DNA from: Bowmanella dokdonensis
GTDB taxonomy: Bacteria > Pseudomonadota > Gammaproteobacteria > Enterobacterales > Alteromonadaceae
Assembly: GCF_017254865.1 (NCBI RefSeq)
Contig: NZ_JAFKCV010000002.1
Coordinates: 291,837 to 355,836 of the forward strand
DNA: 64,000 bases
Reading direction: 5' to 3'
The notes below the pieces were generated by a model that made no database searches, had not been told where the DNA came from, and saw nothing but the letters and a program-made list of their open reading frames with translations. Below are positions 1-10,894 of this stretch, piece by piece. The position numbers and the translations under genes are program-made. Numbering within the stretch: position 1 is the first letter of the stretch; each line of letters begins with the position of its first letter.

Positions 1-696
1 CACCAGGGACGCCTGGGCAAAACTTTCCAGCAACTGATAGCGTGTTTCTGACTCCTTACCCTCTGGCGCCACGGAAACCATTCGTTCGCCTGATTTGAGA
101 ATATTCTTTCTTAACGGCGCCTTTACTTTATTGCGGTTAGCCGGCCAGGCTCCTTTCACTAATGCCAGGTAGCGCTTATCGACGGTTTTTTCACGAAGTT
201 GTTCATGCAGTGCCTTCAGGCAGGAACGTCGTTTGGCAATCAGTAGACAGCCTGAGGTGTCACGGTCCAGTCTGTGTACCAACTCCAGAAACCTGGCATC
301 GGGGCGCAGGGCCCTGAGGGCTTCGATCACGCCAAAACTCAAGCCGCTACCACCATGGACCGCCATTCCTGATGGTTTATTTATGGCAATAAGCAGATCA
401 TCCTCAAACAGGATGTGCTGCTCAAGACTGGCGACCCTGTCCAGCTTGACCGACGGCCCGGCGGATTTCTCAGCCACTTTAACCGGTGGAATACGCACTT
501 CATCATTGGCCTGTAACTTATAATCCGGCTTGACGCGTTTCTTGTTGACCCGCACCTCGCCCTTGCGCAAAACACGGTAAATAAGGCTTTTGGGCACACC
601 TTTTAGCTGAGTGCGCAGAAAGTTATCAATTCTCTGCCCTGCCAACTCTGGATCGACCTGAATTATTTGTACTTTGGGTGGAGTTATTTCTGTCAT
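1..696 (-). CDS. rluC: 23S rRNA pseudouridine synthase RluC (3' end outside window)
   Basis: Reading the minus strand from the ATG at 696 gives 232 open codons that run off the left edge, so the C-terminus is missing. An N-terminal S4-like RNA-binding region (about residues 18-75, with GQRIDNFLR and VRVNKKRVK) precedes the catalytic domain. The catalytic signature HRLDRDTSG is present, with the aspartate that attacks the target uridine. The family modifies three uridines of 23S rRNA (955, 2504 and 2580 in E. coli). The gene diverges from rne, an arrangement common in gammaproteobacteria, and this supports RluC over RluD or RluA. Confidence 0.93.
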   Translation of the reverse strand, partial: MTEITPPKVQIIQVDPELAGQRIDNFLRTQLKGVPKSLIYRVLRKGEVRVNKKRVKPDYKLQANDEVRIPPVKVAEKSAGPSVKLDRVASLEQHILFEDDLLIAINKPSGMAVHGGSGLSFGVIEALRALRPDARFLELVHRLDRDTSGCLLIAKRRSCLKALHEQLREKTVDKRYLALVKGAWPANRNKVKAPLRKNILKSGERMVSVAPEGKESETRYQLLESFAQASLV

Positions 697-1006
697 AGGG
701 ACAGCATTTTATCTTACTTTTTTATCTTCAGAGGGTATTTTTCGATAAAAAAATCTAACTTGATTAGAAACTGATCTGCCAGTACCACTTTATGCCATGT
801 ATAGCCTGGACGGCTTGCTGGCTTGCCCTGTATTTTCCCTACCTGCCCTAACCTGAAGCCCGGTTTAATTGCCTTGCCTGTCAAGCTGTTTTAATGCGAT
901 AATCCACCGGCTTTCGATTGAAAAAATAAAATCGGCTCTGCCAGAATGCAGATCGGAACCTGACCGCGAAACGACAGAATCTCATAACGAGAATGCGAAC
1001 GTACCG

Positions 1007-1033
1007 TTCACGAAGAGTGTAAAAGTTCGTGAA
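1007..1033 (+). other. Hairpin in rne leader
   Basis: TTCACGAA (1007-1014) and TTCGTGAA (1026-1033) form a perfect 8-bp stem around an 11-base loop rich in A and G. It lies about 250 bases before the rne start and has no U-run, so it is not a terminator. It is a candidate RNase E recognition or autoregulatory structure. Confidence 0.55.
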
Positions 1034-1119
1034 AAGAGGCACGACAGGTCCAAAGCAAGCGAACCAAATTATATATTATTTGATTGCTATCGAAGCAAAG
1101 CATTAGACCAGTTTGGAAT

Positions 1120-1150
1120 CCTGTCTGACCTGCAAAGATCGTCAGACAGG
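1120..1150 (+). other. Second hairpin in rne leader
   Basis: CCTGTCTGAC (1120-1129) and GTCAGACAGG (1141-1150) make a perfect 10-bp stem with an 11-base loop, the same loop length as the hairpin upstream. No U-run follows. A structured 5' leader in this position is the hallmark of rne autoregulation in enterobacteria; the equivalence is inferred. Confidence 0.6.
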
Positions 1151-1282
1151 CGAAATCAGATATTGAGACCATGCACAATTTGATCTGGCTCCACCCATCC
1201 AGTCGGGAGACTGCAAGACTGTCCGAATTTGGTGGTGTCTAGTCTTTCGGTAGTGATCGATACCTAACTATCGAGTCACAAT

Positions 1283-4267
1283 ATGAAAAGAATGTTGATC
1301 AACGCAACTCAACATGAAGAGTTGCGTGTTGCCCTGGTGGATGGGCAGAAGCTGTATGATCTGGACATAGAAAGTCCCGGACATGAGCAGAAAAAAGCCA
1401 ATATCTACAAAGGAAAAATTACCCGGGTTGAACCCAGCCTTGAAGCCGCCTTTGTCGACTACGGCGCTGACCGCCACGGCTTCCTCCCCCTGAAAGAAAT
1501 TGCCCGCACCTACTTCCCCAAAGGTTACAACTTCGAAGGTCGTCCAAACATCAAAGATGCTATCCGGGAAGGCCAGGAAGTCATCGTACAGATTGACAAG
1601 GAAGAGCGTGGCCAAAAAGGCGCTGCCCTGACGACCTTTATCAGCCTGGCTGGCAGTTATCTGGTGCTGATGCCCAACAATCCCAGAGCCGGAGGTATCT
1701 CCCGTCGTATCGAAGGGGATGAGCGCACCGACCTAAAACAGGCGTTGAACAAACTGAATCTGCCCGATGGTATGGGCCTGATTGTCCGCACCGCCGGTGT
1801 GGGAAAATCCTACGAGGAACTGGAATGGGATTTGAGCGTACTGCTGACCCACTGGCAGGCCATCGAAGAGGCCTCAAAATCCCGCAAGGCGCCGTTTCTT
1901 ATCCATCAGGAAAGTAATGTCATCGTCAGAGCCATTCGTGACTATCTGCGTCGTGATATCGGCGAAATTCTCATCGATGACCAGGAAATATTCGAACTGG
2001 CCAAACAACATATCGAATTGGTACGTCCCGATTTCATCAGTCGTTTAAAGTTTTACCAGGGCGACGTGCCGCTGTTCAGCCACTATCAGATTGAAACTCA
2101 AATCGAGTCGGCCTTCCAGCGTGAAGTCCGTTTGCCTTCCGGCGGCTCCATCGTCATCGATCAGACTGAAGCCCTGACCTCCGTAGATATCAACTCCTCT
2201 CGCGCCACCAAAGGCGGCGATATCGAAGAAACAGCATTGAACACCAACCTGGAAGCGGCCGATGAAATCGCCCGTCAGCTGCGTCTGCGTGATCTGGGTG
2301 GGTTGTTTGTTATCGACTTTATCGACATGACGCCGGTTCGCCATCAGCGGGAAGTAGAAAAGCGCCTGGCCGACGCAGTACGTCATGACAGAGCCCGTGT
2401 GCAGTTGGGCCGAATCTCCCGTTTTGGCCTGCTGGAAATGTCACGCCAGCGTTTGCGACCGTCCCTGGGTGAGTCTGCCCATCATGTCTGCCCAAGATGC
2501 AATGGGGTAGGTACAGTAAGGGGAACAGAATCCTTGGCCTTATCCGTATTGCGTATTATGGAAGAAGAAGCCATCAAGGATAACACCGGCCAGATAGAAG
2601 CCCAGGTACCGGTCAGTGTGGCCACCTATTTGCTCAATGAGAAACGCAAGGCCGTAGCCAGCCTGGAAAGACGTCATCAGGTCCAGTTGCTGATTATTCC
2701 CAATCCCAATATGGATACCCCTCACTACCGGGTCTCCCGCCACCGCCCGGATGACTTGATTTCCCAGGTCAGTTATCAGGTTGAACTCGATGAGGCCAAG
2801 AGTCTCGACGGTGCAAAGGCCGTGCTTGAACAGCCCAGCCGGGAAGAACCCGCGCTCAAAACCCTGGTTACTCCTCCCAAAGCCGCGCCTCAGGCAGCAC
2901 CGGCAACAAAGACCCAGAGCAGCAAGCCGTCCTTGTTAAGCGCCGTGGCTGGTTGGTTTGGTAAGCTGTTTCAGGAAGAGACACCCAGTAAGCAGACCGA
3001 AACCAAGCCTGAGGAACGCAGTCAGTCACAACGCAGAAAACCCCGTCAGGAACGTGGCCGCTCAGACGAAGGCCGGCGTACCGATGGGCGTCGTGGCAGA
3101 AATCAGGATAAGCGTCAGGACGAACGTCGCGATAGTCGGGATACCCGTGACGGACGAGATACCCGTGAAACAAGGGATAATCGTGACACCCGCGATACGC
3201 GAGAAGCCCGTGGGCAAAAAGAGGAGCGCAGGCCCTCACGCAGACCGAGACGCGATGAGCAGGATCAGGCTGGCAGCGAACCGGCTCGTCAGAGCAAAGA
3301 GCAAGGCAGCACGGCTGCCGAGCAAAAACCTGAACAGCAGTTGGCAGAACGTCGTCAGCGCCGGGAAAGAAAGCGCAGCGTGCGCGTCTCTGAGGCCAGT
3401 GCCGAGCAGGATCTGCAGAGTAAAGGAGTTGCGGAGGCAGAAGCTCAGCCTCTGGCGAAACCTGCCCATAAACCCGAAACCAGTGCCGACAAGGTCATGG
3501 TAGAAGAAGAAATCCGCGAGCAGGCCATTAAGAGCTCTGCTGAGGGAAGAGCAGAACCGGCAGAAGAGATAACCGAGGAAAGCCAGGAAAGCCCTCGTAA
3601 CCGCAGCCGACGCTCTCCTCGCCATATCCGTGCAGCCGGTCAGAAAAGGCGTAAGGAGCAGGATGCAGAGGAATTGGAGCAGGCCAACGGACAGGACCAG
3701 TTGCCTCTGGAGACGGCTCAGCAGCCAAAGGCGGAGACAACCGAGGTTCCTGTGACCGAGGCCGAGCCGGCCGAGCAGCCAATCACCTCTGCTGAAGCAC
3801 AGAAGAGTGCAGAAACAGAGAAGGCTGTGAAGGAGACGCAAGAGACGGAAGTTGCCGAAAAGCCAAAGACTGCGCGCCGTCCTCGCCGGAGCAAGACCCC
3901 GCAGCAAGTGGAAATTGCCCTTGAGGATGAGCCACAAGTGCAGGCTGAAGCTGTTACTGAGAAGCCTGACACGAAAGACGAGAAAGACAGTCAGGCTCAG
4001 GCTGAGTCCACGCCGAGGAAGACTGGCAGCGAAAGCACAGCACCACAGAAAAAAGTACCAGCTATAAACCCTGAGGGTAAGAGATTTGTCTCCTCCCCCA
4101 TGGCCAAGCCACAATCTTTGCCAGAGGGCTTCACCGAGATTAGTATTTCTGCTATCGAAGTGACACGCAGGCCGGAGTTGAAAACATCGGGCCGGGTGGC
4201 AGCGCAGTTGAGCTTTAAGAACCGGGCCGTCGCGCCGGCAACCAAGCCGGAAGATCAGGTTCAGTAG
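1283..4267 (+). CDS. rne: Ribonuclease E
   Basis: Endoribonuclease that scaffolds the RNA degradosome and processes rRNA, tRNA and mRNA. The N-terminal catalytic half (about residues 1-520) carries the S1 domain, the DNase I-like catalytic aspartates D302 (in SVDINSS) and D345 (in FVIDFIDM), one position off the E. coli D303/D346, and the zinc-link CPRCNG (C403, C406) that joins the dimers of the tetramer. Residues 550-563 ([14 protein letters not shown]) are an amphipathic helix like the membrane-targeting segment. The rest, to residue 994, is low-complexity and arginine/glutamate rich, including a run of RDTRD-type repeats at about 610-645, typical of the degradosome scaffold. Length is near the E. 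coli 1061. Dense antisense open frames over the C-terminal half are compositional shadows. Confidence 0.97.
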   Translation: MKRMLINATQHEELRVALVDGQKLYDLDIESPGHEQKKANIYKGKITRVEPSLEAAFVDYGADRHGFLPLKEIARTYFPKGYNFEGRPNIKDAIREGQEVIVQIDKEERGQKGAALTTFISLAGSYLVLMPNNPRAGGISRRIEGDERTDLKQALNKLNLPDGMGLIVRTAGVGKSYEELEWDLSVLLTHWQAIEEASKSRKAPFLIHQESNVIVRAIRDYLRRDIGEILIDDQEIFELAKQHIELVRPDFISRLKFYQGDVPLFSHYQIETQIESAFQREVRLPSGGSIVIDQTEALTSVDINSSRATKGGDIEETALNTNLEAADEIARQLRLRDLGGLFVIDFIDMTPVRHQREVEKRLADAVRHDRARVQLGRISRFGLLEMSRQRLRPSLGESAHHVCPRCNGVGTVRGTESLALSVLRIMEEEAIKDNTGQIEAQVPVSVATYLLNEKRKAVASLERRHQVQLLIIPNPNMDTPHYRVSRHRPDDLISQVSYQVELDEAKSLDGAKAVLEQPSREEPALKTLVTPPKAAPQAAPATKTQSSKPSLLSAVAGWFGKLFQEETPSKQTETKPEERSQSQRRKPRQERGRSDEGRRTDGRRGRNQDKRQDERRDSRDTRDGRDTRETRDNRDTRDTREARGQKEERRPSRRPRRDEQDQAGSEPARQSKEQGSTAAEQKPEQQLAERRQRRERKRSVRVSEASAEQDLQSKGVAEAEAQPLAKPAHKPETSADKVMVEEEIREQAIKSSAEGRAEPAEEITEESQESPRNRSRRSPRHIRAAGQKRRKEQDAEELEQANGQDQLPLETAQQPKAETTEVPVTEAEPAEQPITSAEAQKSAETEKAVKETQETEVAEKPKTARRPRRSKTPQQVEIALEDEPQVQAEAVTEKPDTKDEKDSQAQAESTPRKTGSESTAPQKKVPAINPEGKRFVSSPMAKPQSLPEGFTEISISAIEVTRRPELKTSGRVAAQLSFKNRAVAPATKPEDQVQ

Positions 4268-4304
4268 ACGATACCCGGTAGGTAGCATCCTGCCGGCCAA
4301 CCAC

Positions 4305-4334
4305 AAAAAAGGCCGCATTCATCGCGGCCTTTTC
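4305..4334. terminator. Bidirectional terminator between rne and pyrF
   Basis: GGCCGC (4311-4316) pairs with GCGGCC (4324-4329) over a 7-base loop. An A-run lies to the left and a T-run to the right, so the hairpin can end both rne (+) and the leftward pyrF transcript. Confidence 0.85.
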
Positions 4335-4353
4335 TATTCCTGCAACAAAAAGG

Positions 4354-5058
4354 TTAAACCCTTTTGATTATTGAATCATTGATGGCATTCAATGCAGCAA
4401 GAGGAGCGGAAGATTGCGTAATGGGACGCCCTATTACCATATAATCAACTCCGGCACTTATGGCCTGCTCGGGTGTCATCACCCGGTGTTGATCCCCCAA
4501 TTCCGAGCCAACGGGGCGAATACCCGGCGTAATCAGCTTGAATGATTGACCAAAGGTTCTTTTCAGTAAAGCCGCTTCCTGGGCAGAACACACCACCCCA
4601 TCTAAGCCGGCTCGCTTAGTCAGCTCAGCCAGGTACAGCACTTGCTGCTCTGGAGTGCGTGGGACGCCTGTTTCCGCCAGTTCTTCGGCAGACATACTGG
4701 TCAGCACGGTAACGGCGATCAGCAGAGGCCGTTCACTACCGTACGCTTCCAGGGCTTTGCGGCTGGCTTCCATCATACGGCTGCCCCCACTGGCATGAAG
4801 GTTAACCATCCAGACACCCAACTCGGCAGCCGCCACGCAGGCTTTGGCGACGGTGTTGGGAATATCATGGAATTTAAGATCCAGAAACACATCGAAGTTG
4901 CGACGGGTCAGTTCTCTGACAAACGCAGGACCAAAATAGGTGAACATCTCTTTGCCGACTTTCAACCGGCAACTGCCCGGCTCCAGATCATCGACAAATC
5001 TCAGCGCCTTGTTCTGATCATCAAAATCCAATGCCACCACTACCTTAGGATCGTTCAT
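4354..5058 (-). CDS. pyrF: Orotidine 5'-phosphate decarboxylase
   Basis: Catalyses the last step of de novo UMP synthesis, OMP to UMP, in the cytoplasm. The 234-residue TIM-barrel protein has the catalytic DLKFHD signature (D60, K62, D65) and the phosphate-binding end [12 protein letters not shown]. Length matches the family. Its ATG directly follows the lapB stop, so the two are translationally close; lapB-pyrF order is conserved in enterobacteria. Confidence 0.97.
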   Translation of the reverse strand: MNDPKVVVALDFDDQNKALRFVDDLEPGSCRLKVGKEMFTYFGPAFVRELTRRNFDVFLDLKFHDIPNTVAKACVAAAELGVWMVNLHASGGSRMMEASRKALEAYGSERPLLIAVTVLTSMSAEELAETGVPRTPEQQVLYLAELTKRAGLDGVVCSAQEAALLKRTFGQSFKLITPGIRPVGSELGDQHRVMTPEQAISAGVDYMVIGRPITQSSAPLAALNAINDSIIKRV

Positions 5059-6228
5059 CTATTCTCCATCCAAACCTTTAATAGGTTTGACTACCCCCCA
5101 CTTCTTGCAGGAAGGACATAGCCAATGTAATTGTCGCCCGGAAAAACCACAGGATACGCAACGGTACTTCGGACGTTGCTGGATCTGTTCATGAACCAGT
5201 TCCTGCAGCATAGCCAGGCTGTCACCGACCTGCTTTGCGCCGGATTGACGCTGGTACAGACCCATCAGGGTCTCAAAGCCCTTCATAGTGGGCTTGGCCC
5301 GCAGTTGTTCAAGCAGGAATGTCGAAGCATCCTCTTCTTTGCCTTGCTTAGCCAGCAATCTGACCCTGGCCAGGTAGGCAGTCGCACATTGCTGGTGATA
5401 TTCATCCAGCAGCGTTGCCAGTTCCTTAGTGTCCGACAGTTTCTCTGCGCAGTCCTCCAGCAAAGGGACAGCTTCGCTAAGCCAGGTCACATCCCTGACA
5501 GGTACCTCCTTGAGGTATTCCTGGGCCTGTTTGTATTGTTGCTGAGCAATAGCCATCTGCCCCAGCATCAACCAGGGCCTGACGGCATGGCCGTCAGACA
5601 GAACCGCTTTCTGCAAGCTCTTCTCCGCCTGTTCGAATTGCAGTTTTTTAATTAGTATCGCTGCTTGTTCACAATAAAAATGGGCGACGCGCTCACAGAG
5701 TTCGAGGCTGTCCCCATGGCAACTGACCATACGTTCGGCCAGCTCAATGGCTCTGTCCCATTCCTTGGTAGTCTGGTAGATATTGAACAATTGCTGCTGT
5801 GCGTCGAGGAAATACTTGTCGCTGTCCAGCAACTGCAGAAACACTGCTTCGGCACGCTCGAGAAATCCAGCCAGCAAATAATCACGGCCCAGCTCCTTCA
5901 GGGCCAGTTGTTTCTGGCTGTCGGTCAGCAGTTCCTTGTCCACCAGGTTCTGGTGGATACGGATAGCCCGGTCAAGTTCACCGCGGTGCCGGAAGAAGTT
6001 TCCCATGGCGATATGGGTCTCCACCGTGTCACTGTCCACATTGATCATCTTGATCAGGGTATCTACCGCTTTATCTGGTTGATCTGAAAGAAGAAAGTTA
6101 AGACCTTTATAGTAGTGGCGGGACAATATGCTGGATTGTTTGCGCTGCGCCTGTCTGACGCTATTTCGTCCCATGACCCAACCATATCCGGCAGCGACGG
6201 GAAGCAGAAGAAAGAGGAGTTCAAGCAT
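5059..6228 (-). CDS. lapB: Lipopolysaccharide assembly protein LapB (YciM)
   Basis: Inner-membrane adaptor that controls LpxC turnover by FtsH and so balances LPS synthesis. The start is set at the ATG at 6228 (MLELLFLLLPVAAGYGWVMG), which gives the N-terminal membrane anchor and 389 residues, the E. coli length. The open frame continues 25 codons upstream without a membrane segment of its own. TPR repeats fill roughly residues 35-340. The C-terminal rubredoxin-like metal knuckle has two cysteine pairs: CVSCGF and CPSCKKWG. It sits between lapA and pyrF, as in E. coli. Confidence 0.95.
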   Translation of the reverse strand: MLELLFLLLPVAAGYGWVMGRNSVRQAQRKQSSILSRHYYKGLNFLLSDQPDKAVDTLIKMINVDSDTVETHIAMGNFFRHRGELDRAIRIHQNLVDKELLTDSQKQLALKELGRDYLLAGFLERAEAVFLQLLDSDKYFLDAQQQLFNIYQTTKEWDRAIELAERMVSCHGDSLELCERVAHFYCEQAAILIKKLQFEQAEKSLQKAVLSDGHAVRPWLMLGQMAIAQQQYKQAQEYLKEVPVRDVTWLSEAVPLLEDCAEKLSDTKELATLLDEYHQQCATAYLARVRLLAKQGKEEDASTFLLEQLRAKPTMKGFETLMGLYQRQSGAKQVGDSLAMLQELVHEQIQQRPKYRCVSCGFSGRQLHWLCPSCKKWGVVKPIKGLDGE

Positions 6229-6233
6229 GGAAC

Positions 6234-6488
6234 TTAAGGTTCTCGTCGCGGGCCTGATTTTGACACGCCATGGCGGTGTCGCCAACGGAAACCGATAAAC
6301 CAAAGCAGGCTGACAGATAAGCTCACTGCCACCCCGAGGAGAAACATGATGGCCATGAGGCTGGAAACCCGCATCTGAGTTTGCGCAATCAGATAGTTGA
6401 CCTGTATCAGTTGATCATTCTGCGCACCCAGGGTCAGGGCAAGCAGGAATACCGCCAGGGTCAGTAACAGGCTCAGGACCAGTTTCAA
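6234..6488 (-). CDS. lapA: Lipopolysaccharide assembly protein LapA (YciS)
   Basis: Small inner-membrane protein that works beside LapB. There are two hydrophobic segments, about residues 1-20 and 36-63, with the family sequence TLGAQNDQ between them. No in-frame ATG exists near the start. The TTG at 6488 (MKLVLSLLL) is preferred because a GGAG lies about 9 bases upstream and the N-terminus then lines up with E. coli LapA; a TTG at 6506 would add six residues. Only 5 bases separate it from lapB, so they are one operon. Confidence 0.87.
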   Translation of the reverse strand: MKLVLSLLLTLAVFLLALTLGAQNDQLIQVNYLIAQTQMRVSSLMAIMFLLGVAVSLSVSLLWFIGFRWRHRHGVSKSGPRREP

Positions 6489-6632
6489 GATTGATTTCTC
6501 CAGCAAACATCACGGACCAGCGAATAACATAACATGAACTGCCCGCCAATCCATGGGTAGACAACTAATTTGGAAGAACTGTAACCGGCTGGGAGCCGGA
6601 TACCACCTGCTGGGTTTAACTCGGGGACAAAT

Positions 6633-6657
6633 AAAAAAGGCACCCCAAAGGGATGCC
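6633..6657 (-). terminator. Terminator downstream of ihfB
   Basis: On the minus strand GGCAT-CCC pairs with GGGG-TGCC around a short TTT loop (6639-6657 region), followed by TTTTTT. It ends the ihfB transcript 10 bases after the stop and separates it from lapA. Confidence 0.85.
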
Positions 6658-6667
6658 GTTTCTATTC

Positions 6668-6958
6668 TTAATGAGTCATCCCATCATTCACCCGTTCACG
6701 CAATTCCTTGCCAGGCTTGAAGTGTGGGACGTATTTACCATCCAGCTTCACAGTCTCGCCTGTCTTGGGATTACGACCAACGCGAGGGGCACGATAATGC
6801 AGTGAAAAACTGCCAAATCCCCGAATCTCGATACGCTCGCCTTTTTGAAGGGTTTGCGCCATCTGCTCGAGCATCTCCTTTATCGCGGACTCCACCTCTT
6901 TGGCGGGGATATGCCGGGCTTTATCAGCAAGTCTGTCGATTAGTTCCGATTTGGTCAT
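6668..6958 (-). CDS. ihfB: Integration host factor subunit beta
   Basis: DNA-bending nucleoid protein that acts as a heterodimer with IhfA. It has 96 residues of the HU/IHF fold with the beta-arm signature [10 protein letters not shown], then [10 protein letters not shown], whose proline intercalates into DNA, and [17 protein letters not shown]. The beginning [11 protein letters not shown] is that of the beta subunit. It lies downstream of rpsA, the conserved rpsA-ihfB arrangement. Confidence 0.97.
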   Translation of the reverse strand: MTKSELIDRLADKARHIPAKEVESAIKEMLEQMAQTLQKGERIEIRGFGSFSLHYRAPRVGRNPKTGETVKLDGKYVPHFKPGKELRERVNDGMTH

Positions 6959-7002
6959 ACAAACCTCTTGATCAAGGACGAATCACACAGTTACCGATGT
7001 CA

Positions 7003-7020
7003 GGGAGGCCGAGGCCTCCC
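7003..7020 (-). other. GC-rich hairpin after rpsA
   Basis: GGGAGGC / GCCTCCC with a CGAG loop forms directly after the rpsA stop. It has no U-run, so at most it attenuates transcription into ihfB or stabilises the rpsA 3' end. Confidence 0.45.
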
Positions 7021-7026
7021 GCCCCA

Positions 7027-8700
7027 TTACTCTTCGCCTTTCGCTGCCTTGAAGGCCTCTGCCATGGCATTACCAAAGCCGGATTCATCCTGCTGGTTTA
7101 CCTTGTCGATCGCTTCTTTTTCTTCCGCCTGGTCTTTTGCCTTCACAGACAAGTTAACAATGCGGTTCTTGCGATCTACACCAACATACTTGGCTTCGAT
7201 TTCCTCACCAACTTTCACTACCTCGGAAGCATCTTCAACGCGATCGCGCATCAGATCGGCGGCACGGATGTAGCCTTCCACTTCCTCAGCCAGTTGGACT
7301 GTTACGCCTTTGGCATCAACAGCGGTAACCTTACCGACAACGATAGCACCTTTCTTGTTATCTGTCAGATACTTATTGAAAGGATCTTCATCGATTTGCT
7401 TAACGCCCAGACTGATGCGTTCACGCTCCGGATCGACCTGCAATACAATGGCGGAGATTTCATCGCCCTTCTTATATTCACGTACTGCTTCTTCACCTGC
7501 TTTATTCCAGGAGATGTCAGACAGGTGAACCAGACCGTCGATACCACCATCCAGACCAATAAAGATACCGAAGTCAGTGATGGACTTGATCTTGCCAGTG
7601 ACCTTGTCACCCTTATCATGAGTCTTGGCGAACTCTTCCCATGGGTTAGGTTTGCACTGTTTCAGACCCAGAGAAATACGGCGACGCTCTTCGTCGATTT
7701 CCAGCACCATGACTTCTACCGTGTCACCCAGGTTAACCACCTTGGATGGATGGATATTCTTGTTGGTCCAATCCATTTCTGACACGTGTACCAGACCTTC
7801 AACACCGTCTTCGATTTCCACGAAGCAACCGTAGTCAGTCAGGTTGGTTACCTGGCCAGACAGCTTAGTGCCTTCAGGGTAACGCTCGGCAATTTCAGTC
7901 CAGGGATCGCTACCCATCTGCTTCATGCCCAGAGACACACGGGACTTCTCGCGATCGAATTTCAGAACCTTGACTTGAATTTCATCACCGACATTAACGA
8001 TTTCACTTGGATGCTTGACGCGTTTCCAGGCCATGTCAGTGATGTGCAGCAGACCGTCTACACCACCCAGATCAACGAAGGCACCGTAGTCAGTCAGGTT
8101 CTTAACGATACCTTTAACTTCCAGACCTTCTTCCAGGTTAGCCAGCAGTTGTTCACGTTCAGCACTGTTTTCCGCTTCGATAACCGCACGGCGTGAAACC
8201 ACCACGTTGTTGCGCTTGGCGTCCAGCTTGATAACTTTAAATTCCAGCTCTTTGCCTTCCAGGTGAGTGGTATCACGCACCGGGCGAACATCGACCAAAG
8301 AACCTGGCAGGAAGGCACGAACGTTGTTCACTTCAACAGTAAAGCCACCTTTGACCTTGCCATTGATAATGCCTTTGATAGTGGCTTTCTCGTCGTAAGC
8401 TTTTTCCAGCTCAACCCAGGCTTCATGACGCTTGGCTTTTTCGCGAGACAGAATGGTCTCACCGAAACCGTCTTCCACAGCGTCCAGTGCCACGTCCACT
8501 GTATCCCCTACAGCGATTTCCAGGTTGCCTTCGGCGTTCTTGAACTGTTCGACAGGAATGGCACTTTCAGACTTGAGACCTGCGTCTACCAATACGATAT
8601 CTTTATCGATAGCAACAACAGTACCCTTAACGATGGCACCGGGACGGGTTTCAAGCTGTTTTAAACTTTCTTCAAAAAGTTGAGCAAAATTTTCAGTCAT
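7027..8700 (-). CDS. rpsA: 30S ribosomal protein S1
   Basis: Binds mRNA on the 30S subunit and helps initiate translation. The 557 residues match the E. coli length and contain six S1 repeats; [39 protein letters not shown] and [20 protein letters not shown] are three successive repeat cores. The cmk-rpsA-ihfB order is conserved in gammaproteobacteria. The 95-base gap to cmk leaves room for the rpsA leader, through which S1 represses its own translation in E. coli. Confidence 0.98.
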   Translation of the reverse strand: MTENFAQLFEESLKQLETRPGAIVKGTVVAIDKDIVLVDAGLKSESAIPVEQFKNAEGNLEIAVGDTVDVALDAVEDGFGETILSREKAKRHEAWVELEKAYDEKATIKGIINGKVKGGFTVEVNNVRAFLPGSLVDVRPVRDTTHLEGKELEFKVIKLDAKRNNVVVSRRAVIEAENSAEREQLLANLEEGLEVKGIVKNLTDYGAFVDLGGVDGLLHITDMAWKRVKHPSEIVNVGDEIQVKVLKFDREKSRVSLGMKQMGSDPWTEIAERYPEGTKLSGQVTNLTDYGCFVEIEDGVEGLVHVSEMDWTNKNIHPSKVVNLGDTVEVMVLEIDEERRRISLGLKQCKPNPWEEFAKTHDKGDKVTGKIKSITDFGIFIGLDGGIDGLVHLSDISWNKAGEEAVREYKKGDEISAIVLQVDPERERISLGVKQIDEDPFNKYLTDNKKGAIVVGKVTAVDAKGVTVQLAEEVEGYIRAADLMRDRVEDASEVVKVGEEIEAKYVGVDRKNRIVNLSVKAKDQAEEKEAIDKVNQQDESGFGNAMAEAFKAAKGEE

Positions 8701-8795
8701 AATGTGATTAATTCAGTATTGACATCCACTCAGCAGTCCCGCTAATGTGGGGTTGTTCCAGTTGGCTCGCAGCATCCTTACCTCGAGCTGTTTCA

Positions 8796-9476
8796 TCATT
8801 TGTTATGTAGTCTGTCTTCGACAAATTTCATAACCGTATCAAGCACCTGGCTGATACTCATTTGAGTTGAGTCCAGCACCAAGGCGTCTCCCGCCGGCAT
8901 CAAAGGGGCAACAGAGCGATTGATATCGCGTTCGTCACGGGCTTGTATGTCGGTTAAAAGGCGCTCAATGCTAACATCGAGCCCCTTATCTTTCAACTGC
9001 TTATAGCGGCGTGTGGCACGCTCCTCCGCACTGGCCGTAAGGAAAATCTTCGCCTCAGCCGAGGGGAAAACCACTGTTCCCATGTCCCGGCCATCGGCCA
9101 CCAGCCCCGGATCGTCCCGAAACGCCCGCTGGCGCCTGAGCAGGGCTTCGCGAACCCTGGGTAAAGACGCCACCTGTGACGCCACCGCACCCACTTCTTC
9201 AGTCCGGATGCTATCGGTGACATCTTCACCTTCCAGAATGATACGGGAACTTCCAGACTGGGTTTCAAAGCTCACGTCCAGGCCGGAAGCCAATGGCACC
9301 AACCCAAGCTCATCCTGTGCGTCTATCTGATGATGCAGGGAGGCCACAGCCAGCACCCTGTATATGGCACCGCTATCCAGAAAGTGCCAGCCGAGCCTGT
9401 CTGCCAGCATGGCACTGATAGTGCCCTTCCCTGCTCCGCTTGGCCCGTCGATGGTAATGACAGGTGCTGTTTGCAT
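8796..9476 (-). CDS. cmk: Cytidylate kinase
   Basis: Phosphorylates CMP and dCMP with ATP. The P-loop is GPSGAGKG at residues 11-18. The NMP-binding insert and the RDERD segment (the LID, about residue 180) are present. The 226 residues match the long bacterial form. It is the upstream partner of rpsA. Confidence 0.97.
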   Translation of the reverse strand: MQTAPVITIDGPSGAGKGTISAMLADRLGWHFLDSGAIYRVLAVASLHHQIDAQDELGLVPLASGLDVSFETQSGSSRIILEGEDVTDSIRTEEVGAVASQVASLPRVREALLRRQRAFRDDPGLVADGRDMGTVVFPSAEAKIFLTASAEERATRRYKQLKDKGLDVSIERLLTDIQARDERDINRSVAPLMPAGDALVLDSTQMSISQVLDTVMKFVEDRLHNK

Positions 9477-9575
9477 CGCGTCTCCAATTATTCATCTCGG
9501 CTAAAATCGCGCGCAATTATACGCGTTGACACTGGTTTAGCAATGAAAGCCCGTTCGTACAATTGTAAGTGAATA

Positions 9576-9601
9576 GCAGGGAGCCAGGTCAGGCTCCCTG
9601 C
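9576..9601 (-). terminator. Probable terminator after aroA
   Basis: GCAGGGAGCC (9576-9585) and GGCTCCCTGC (9592-9601) form a perfect 10-bp stem with a 6-base loop, 13 bases beyond the aroA stop. The minus strand continues TATT, only a weak U-run, so termination efficiency is uncertain. Confidence 0.65.
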
Positions 9602-9613
9602 TATAAAGCCGGT

Positions 9614-10894
9614 TTACCCTCTGGTCAGACTGGCCAGACGAGTAAAGTAATCAGGGAAGGTTTTGGCCGTGCAGCCGGGATCGTTAATTACTACCTCGGT
9701 CTCACCCAGCGCTACCAGGGAGAAGCACATGGCTATCCGATGATCATTGTAGGTATCAATCTCTGCACGCTGTAGCTGGGCAGGCGGCGTCACTTCAATA
9801 AAGTCCTGTCCTTCCACCACATGAGCGCCCACCTTTCGTAACTCCGTTGCCATGGCATGCAGGCGGTCGGTTTCTTTGACCCGCCAGTTGTGGATATTGC
9901 GAATAGCCGTGGTGCCTTTGGCAAACAAGGCTGTAGTCGCAATGGTCATTGCGGCGTCCGGGATATGGTTCATGTCCATATCCACAGCCTTCAGCGGGGC
10001 CCCCTGCACTTCTATGAAGTCCTGGCCCCAGGTCACCCTGGCCCCCATGGCCTCCAGCACCAGGGCAAAATCCTTATCCCCCTGGATGCTGTCCCGGCCG
10101 ATGCCGGTGACCCTGACCGTACCGCCTTTGATGGCGGCCGCAGCCAGAAAATAAGAGGCCGAGGAGGCATCGCCTTCCACCAGGAAACGACCTGGAGACT
10201 TGTAGTGCTGTCCAGGGGGGATAACAAACTTGCGATACTGGTGGTTTTCCACCTGCACGCCAAACCGGGCCATGGTATGCAGGGTAATGTCGATATAGGG
10301 CTTGGAGACCAACTCACCCACGATATCTATTTCCACTTCATCGCTTGTCAGCGGGGCCGCCATCAATACGGCGGTCAGAAATTGGCTGGACACACTGCCA
10401 TCCACCTGGATCCTGCCTCCAGTCAGGGGTTTTCCTTTAATCAGCAAAGGCGGAAAGCCCTGATTCTTAAGGTAGGTGATCTCGGCTCCGGCCTGACGCA
10501 GGGCATCCACCAGGGCCCCTATCGGTCGTTCTTCCATACGTGGTTCGCCGGTCAGTTCAAACTCACCATTTGACGCTGCCAGAGCTGCACACAAAGGTCG
10601 CATGGCTGTGCCGGCGTTCCCCAGGAACAGGGTCAACTGGCCGGCATGAAAGCGGTGGCCCAGGCCATGCACCCAGCATTCGCTTCTGTCTTCGCTCAGG
10701 CGGTAATGCACACCTAACTGGGTCAGGGCATTCAACATATGGCGTATATCGTCACTGTCGAGCAGGTTGGTCAGGTGCGTCTCCCCTTCGGCCAGCGCCG
10801 CCAGCAGCAAGGCACGGTTGGACAAACTCTTGGAGCCAGGCAGATTGACTTGCCCTTCGATACGGGAAATGGGTTCAAGCAGCAGTTGTTCCAT
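9614..10894 (-). CDS. aroA: 3-phosphoshikimate 1-carboxyvinyltransferase (EPSP synthase)
   Basis: Sixth step of the shikimate pathway: joins PEP to shikimate 3-phosphate. Substrate-binding signatures are [14 protein letters not shown] (K and S at about 21-22), [15 protein letters not shown] with the class [10 protein letters not shown] motif, and DYNDHRIAM near the C-terminus. The 426 residues match E. coli (427). The ATG shares a base with the serC stop (TGATG), so serC and aroA are coupled, as in E. coli. Confidence 0.98.
   Translation of the reverse strand: MEQLLLEPISRIEGQVNLPGSKSLSNRALLLAALAEGETHLTNLLDSDDIRHMLNALTQLGVHYRLSEDRSECWVHGLGHRFHAGQLTLFLGNAGTAMRPLCAALAASNGEFELTGEPRMEERPIGALVDALRQAGAEITYLKNQGFPPLLIKGKPLTGGRIQVDGSVSSQFLTAVLMAAPLTSDEVEIDIVGELVSKPYIDITLHTMARFGVQVENHQYRKFVIPPGQHYKSPGRFLVEGDASSASYFLAAAAIKGGTVRVTGIGRDSIQGDKDFALVLEAMGARVTWGQDFIEVQGAPLKAVDMDMNHIPDAAMTIATTALFAKGTTAIRNIHNWRVKETDRLHAMATELRKVGAHVVEGQDFIEVTPPAQLQRAEIDTYNDHRIAMCFSLVALGETEVVINDPGCTAKTFPDYFTRLASLTRG

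Larger units (their letters stand above)
697..1282. promoter_or_regulatory. rluC/rne divergent intergenic region and rne leader
   Basis: These 586 bases between divergent rluC and rne contain no convincing gene. The one open frame inside (869-1183) has a composition unlike a protein and no recognisable domain. The stretch must hold both promoters. Its right half is rich in perfect inverted repeats (1007-1033 and 1120-1150). In E. coli a long structured rne leader binds RNase E and mediates autoregulation of rne. A similar role here is inferred from position and structure, not from sequence identity. Confidence 0.6.

Noticed and set aside
869-1183. 104-codon open frame in the rne leader
   Set aside because: No family resemblance, starts without a ribosome site, overlaps both leader hairpins, and sits where a long untranslated rne leader is expected.
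3090-3220. Repeated CGTGA-type units in rne as a CRISPR or tandem array
   Set aside because: In frame they code RDTRD repeats of the RNase E scaffold; there are no spacers.
3236-4318. 360-codon frame antisense to rne
   Set aside because: It mirrors the Glu/Arg/Ala-rich scaffold region of RNase E; such composition keeps the opposite strand free of stops. The product is a Leu/Arg/Cys-rich pseudo-protein.
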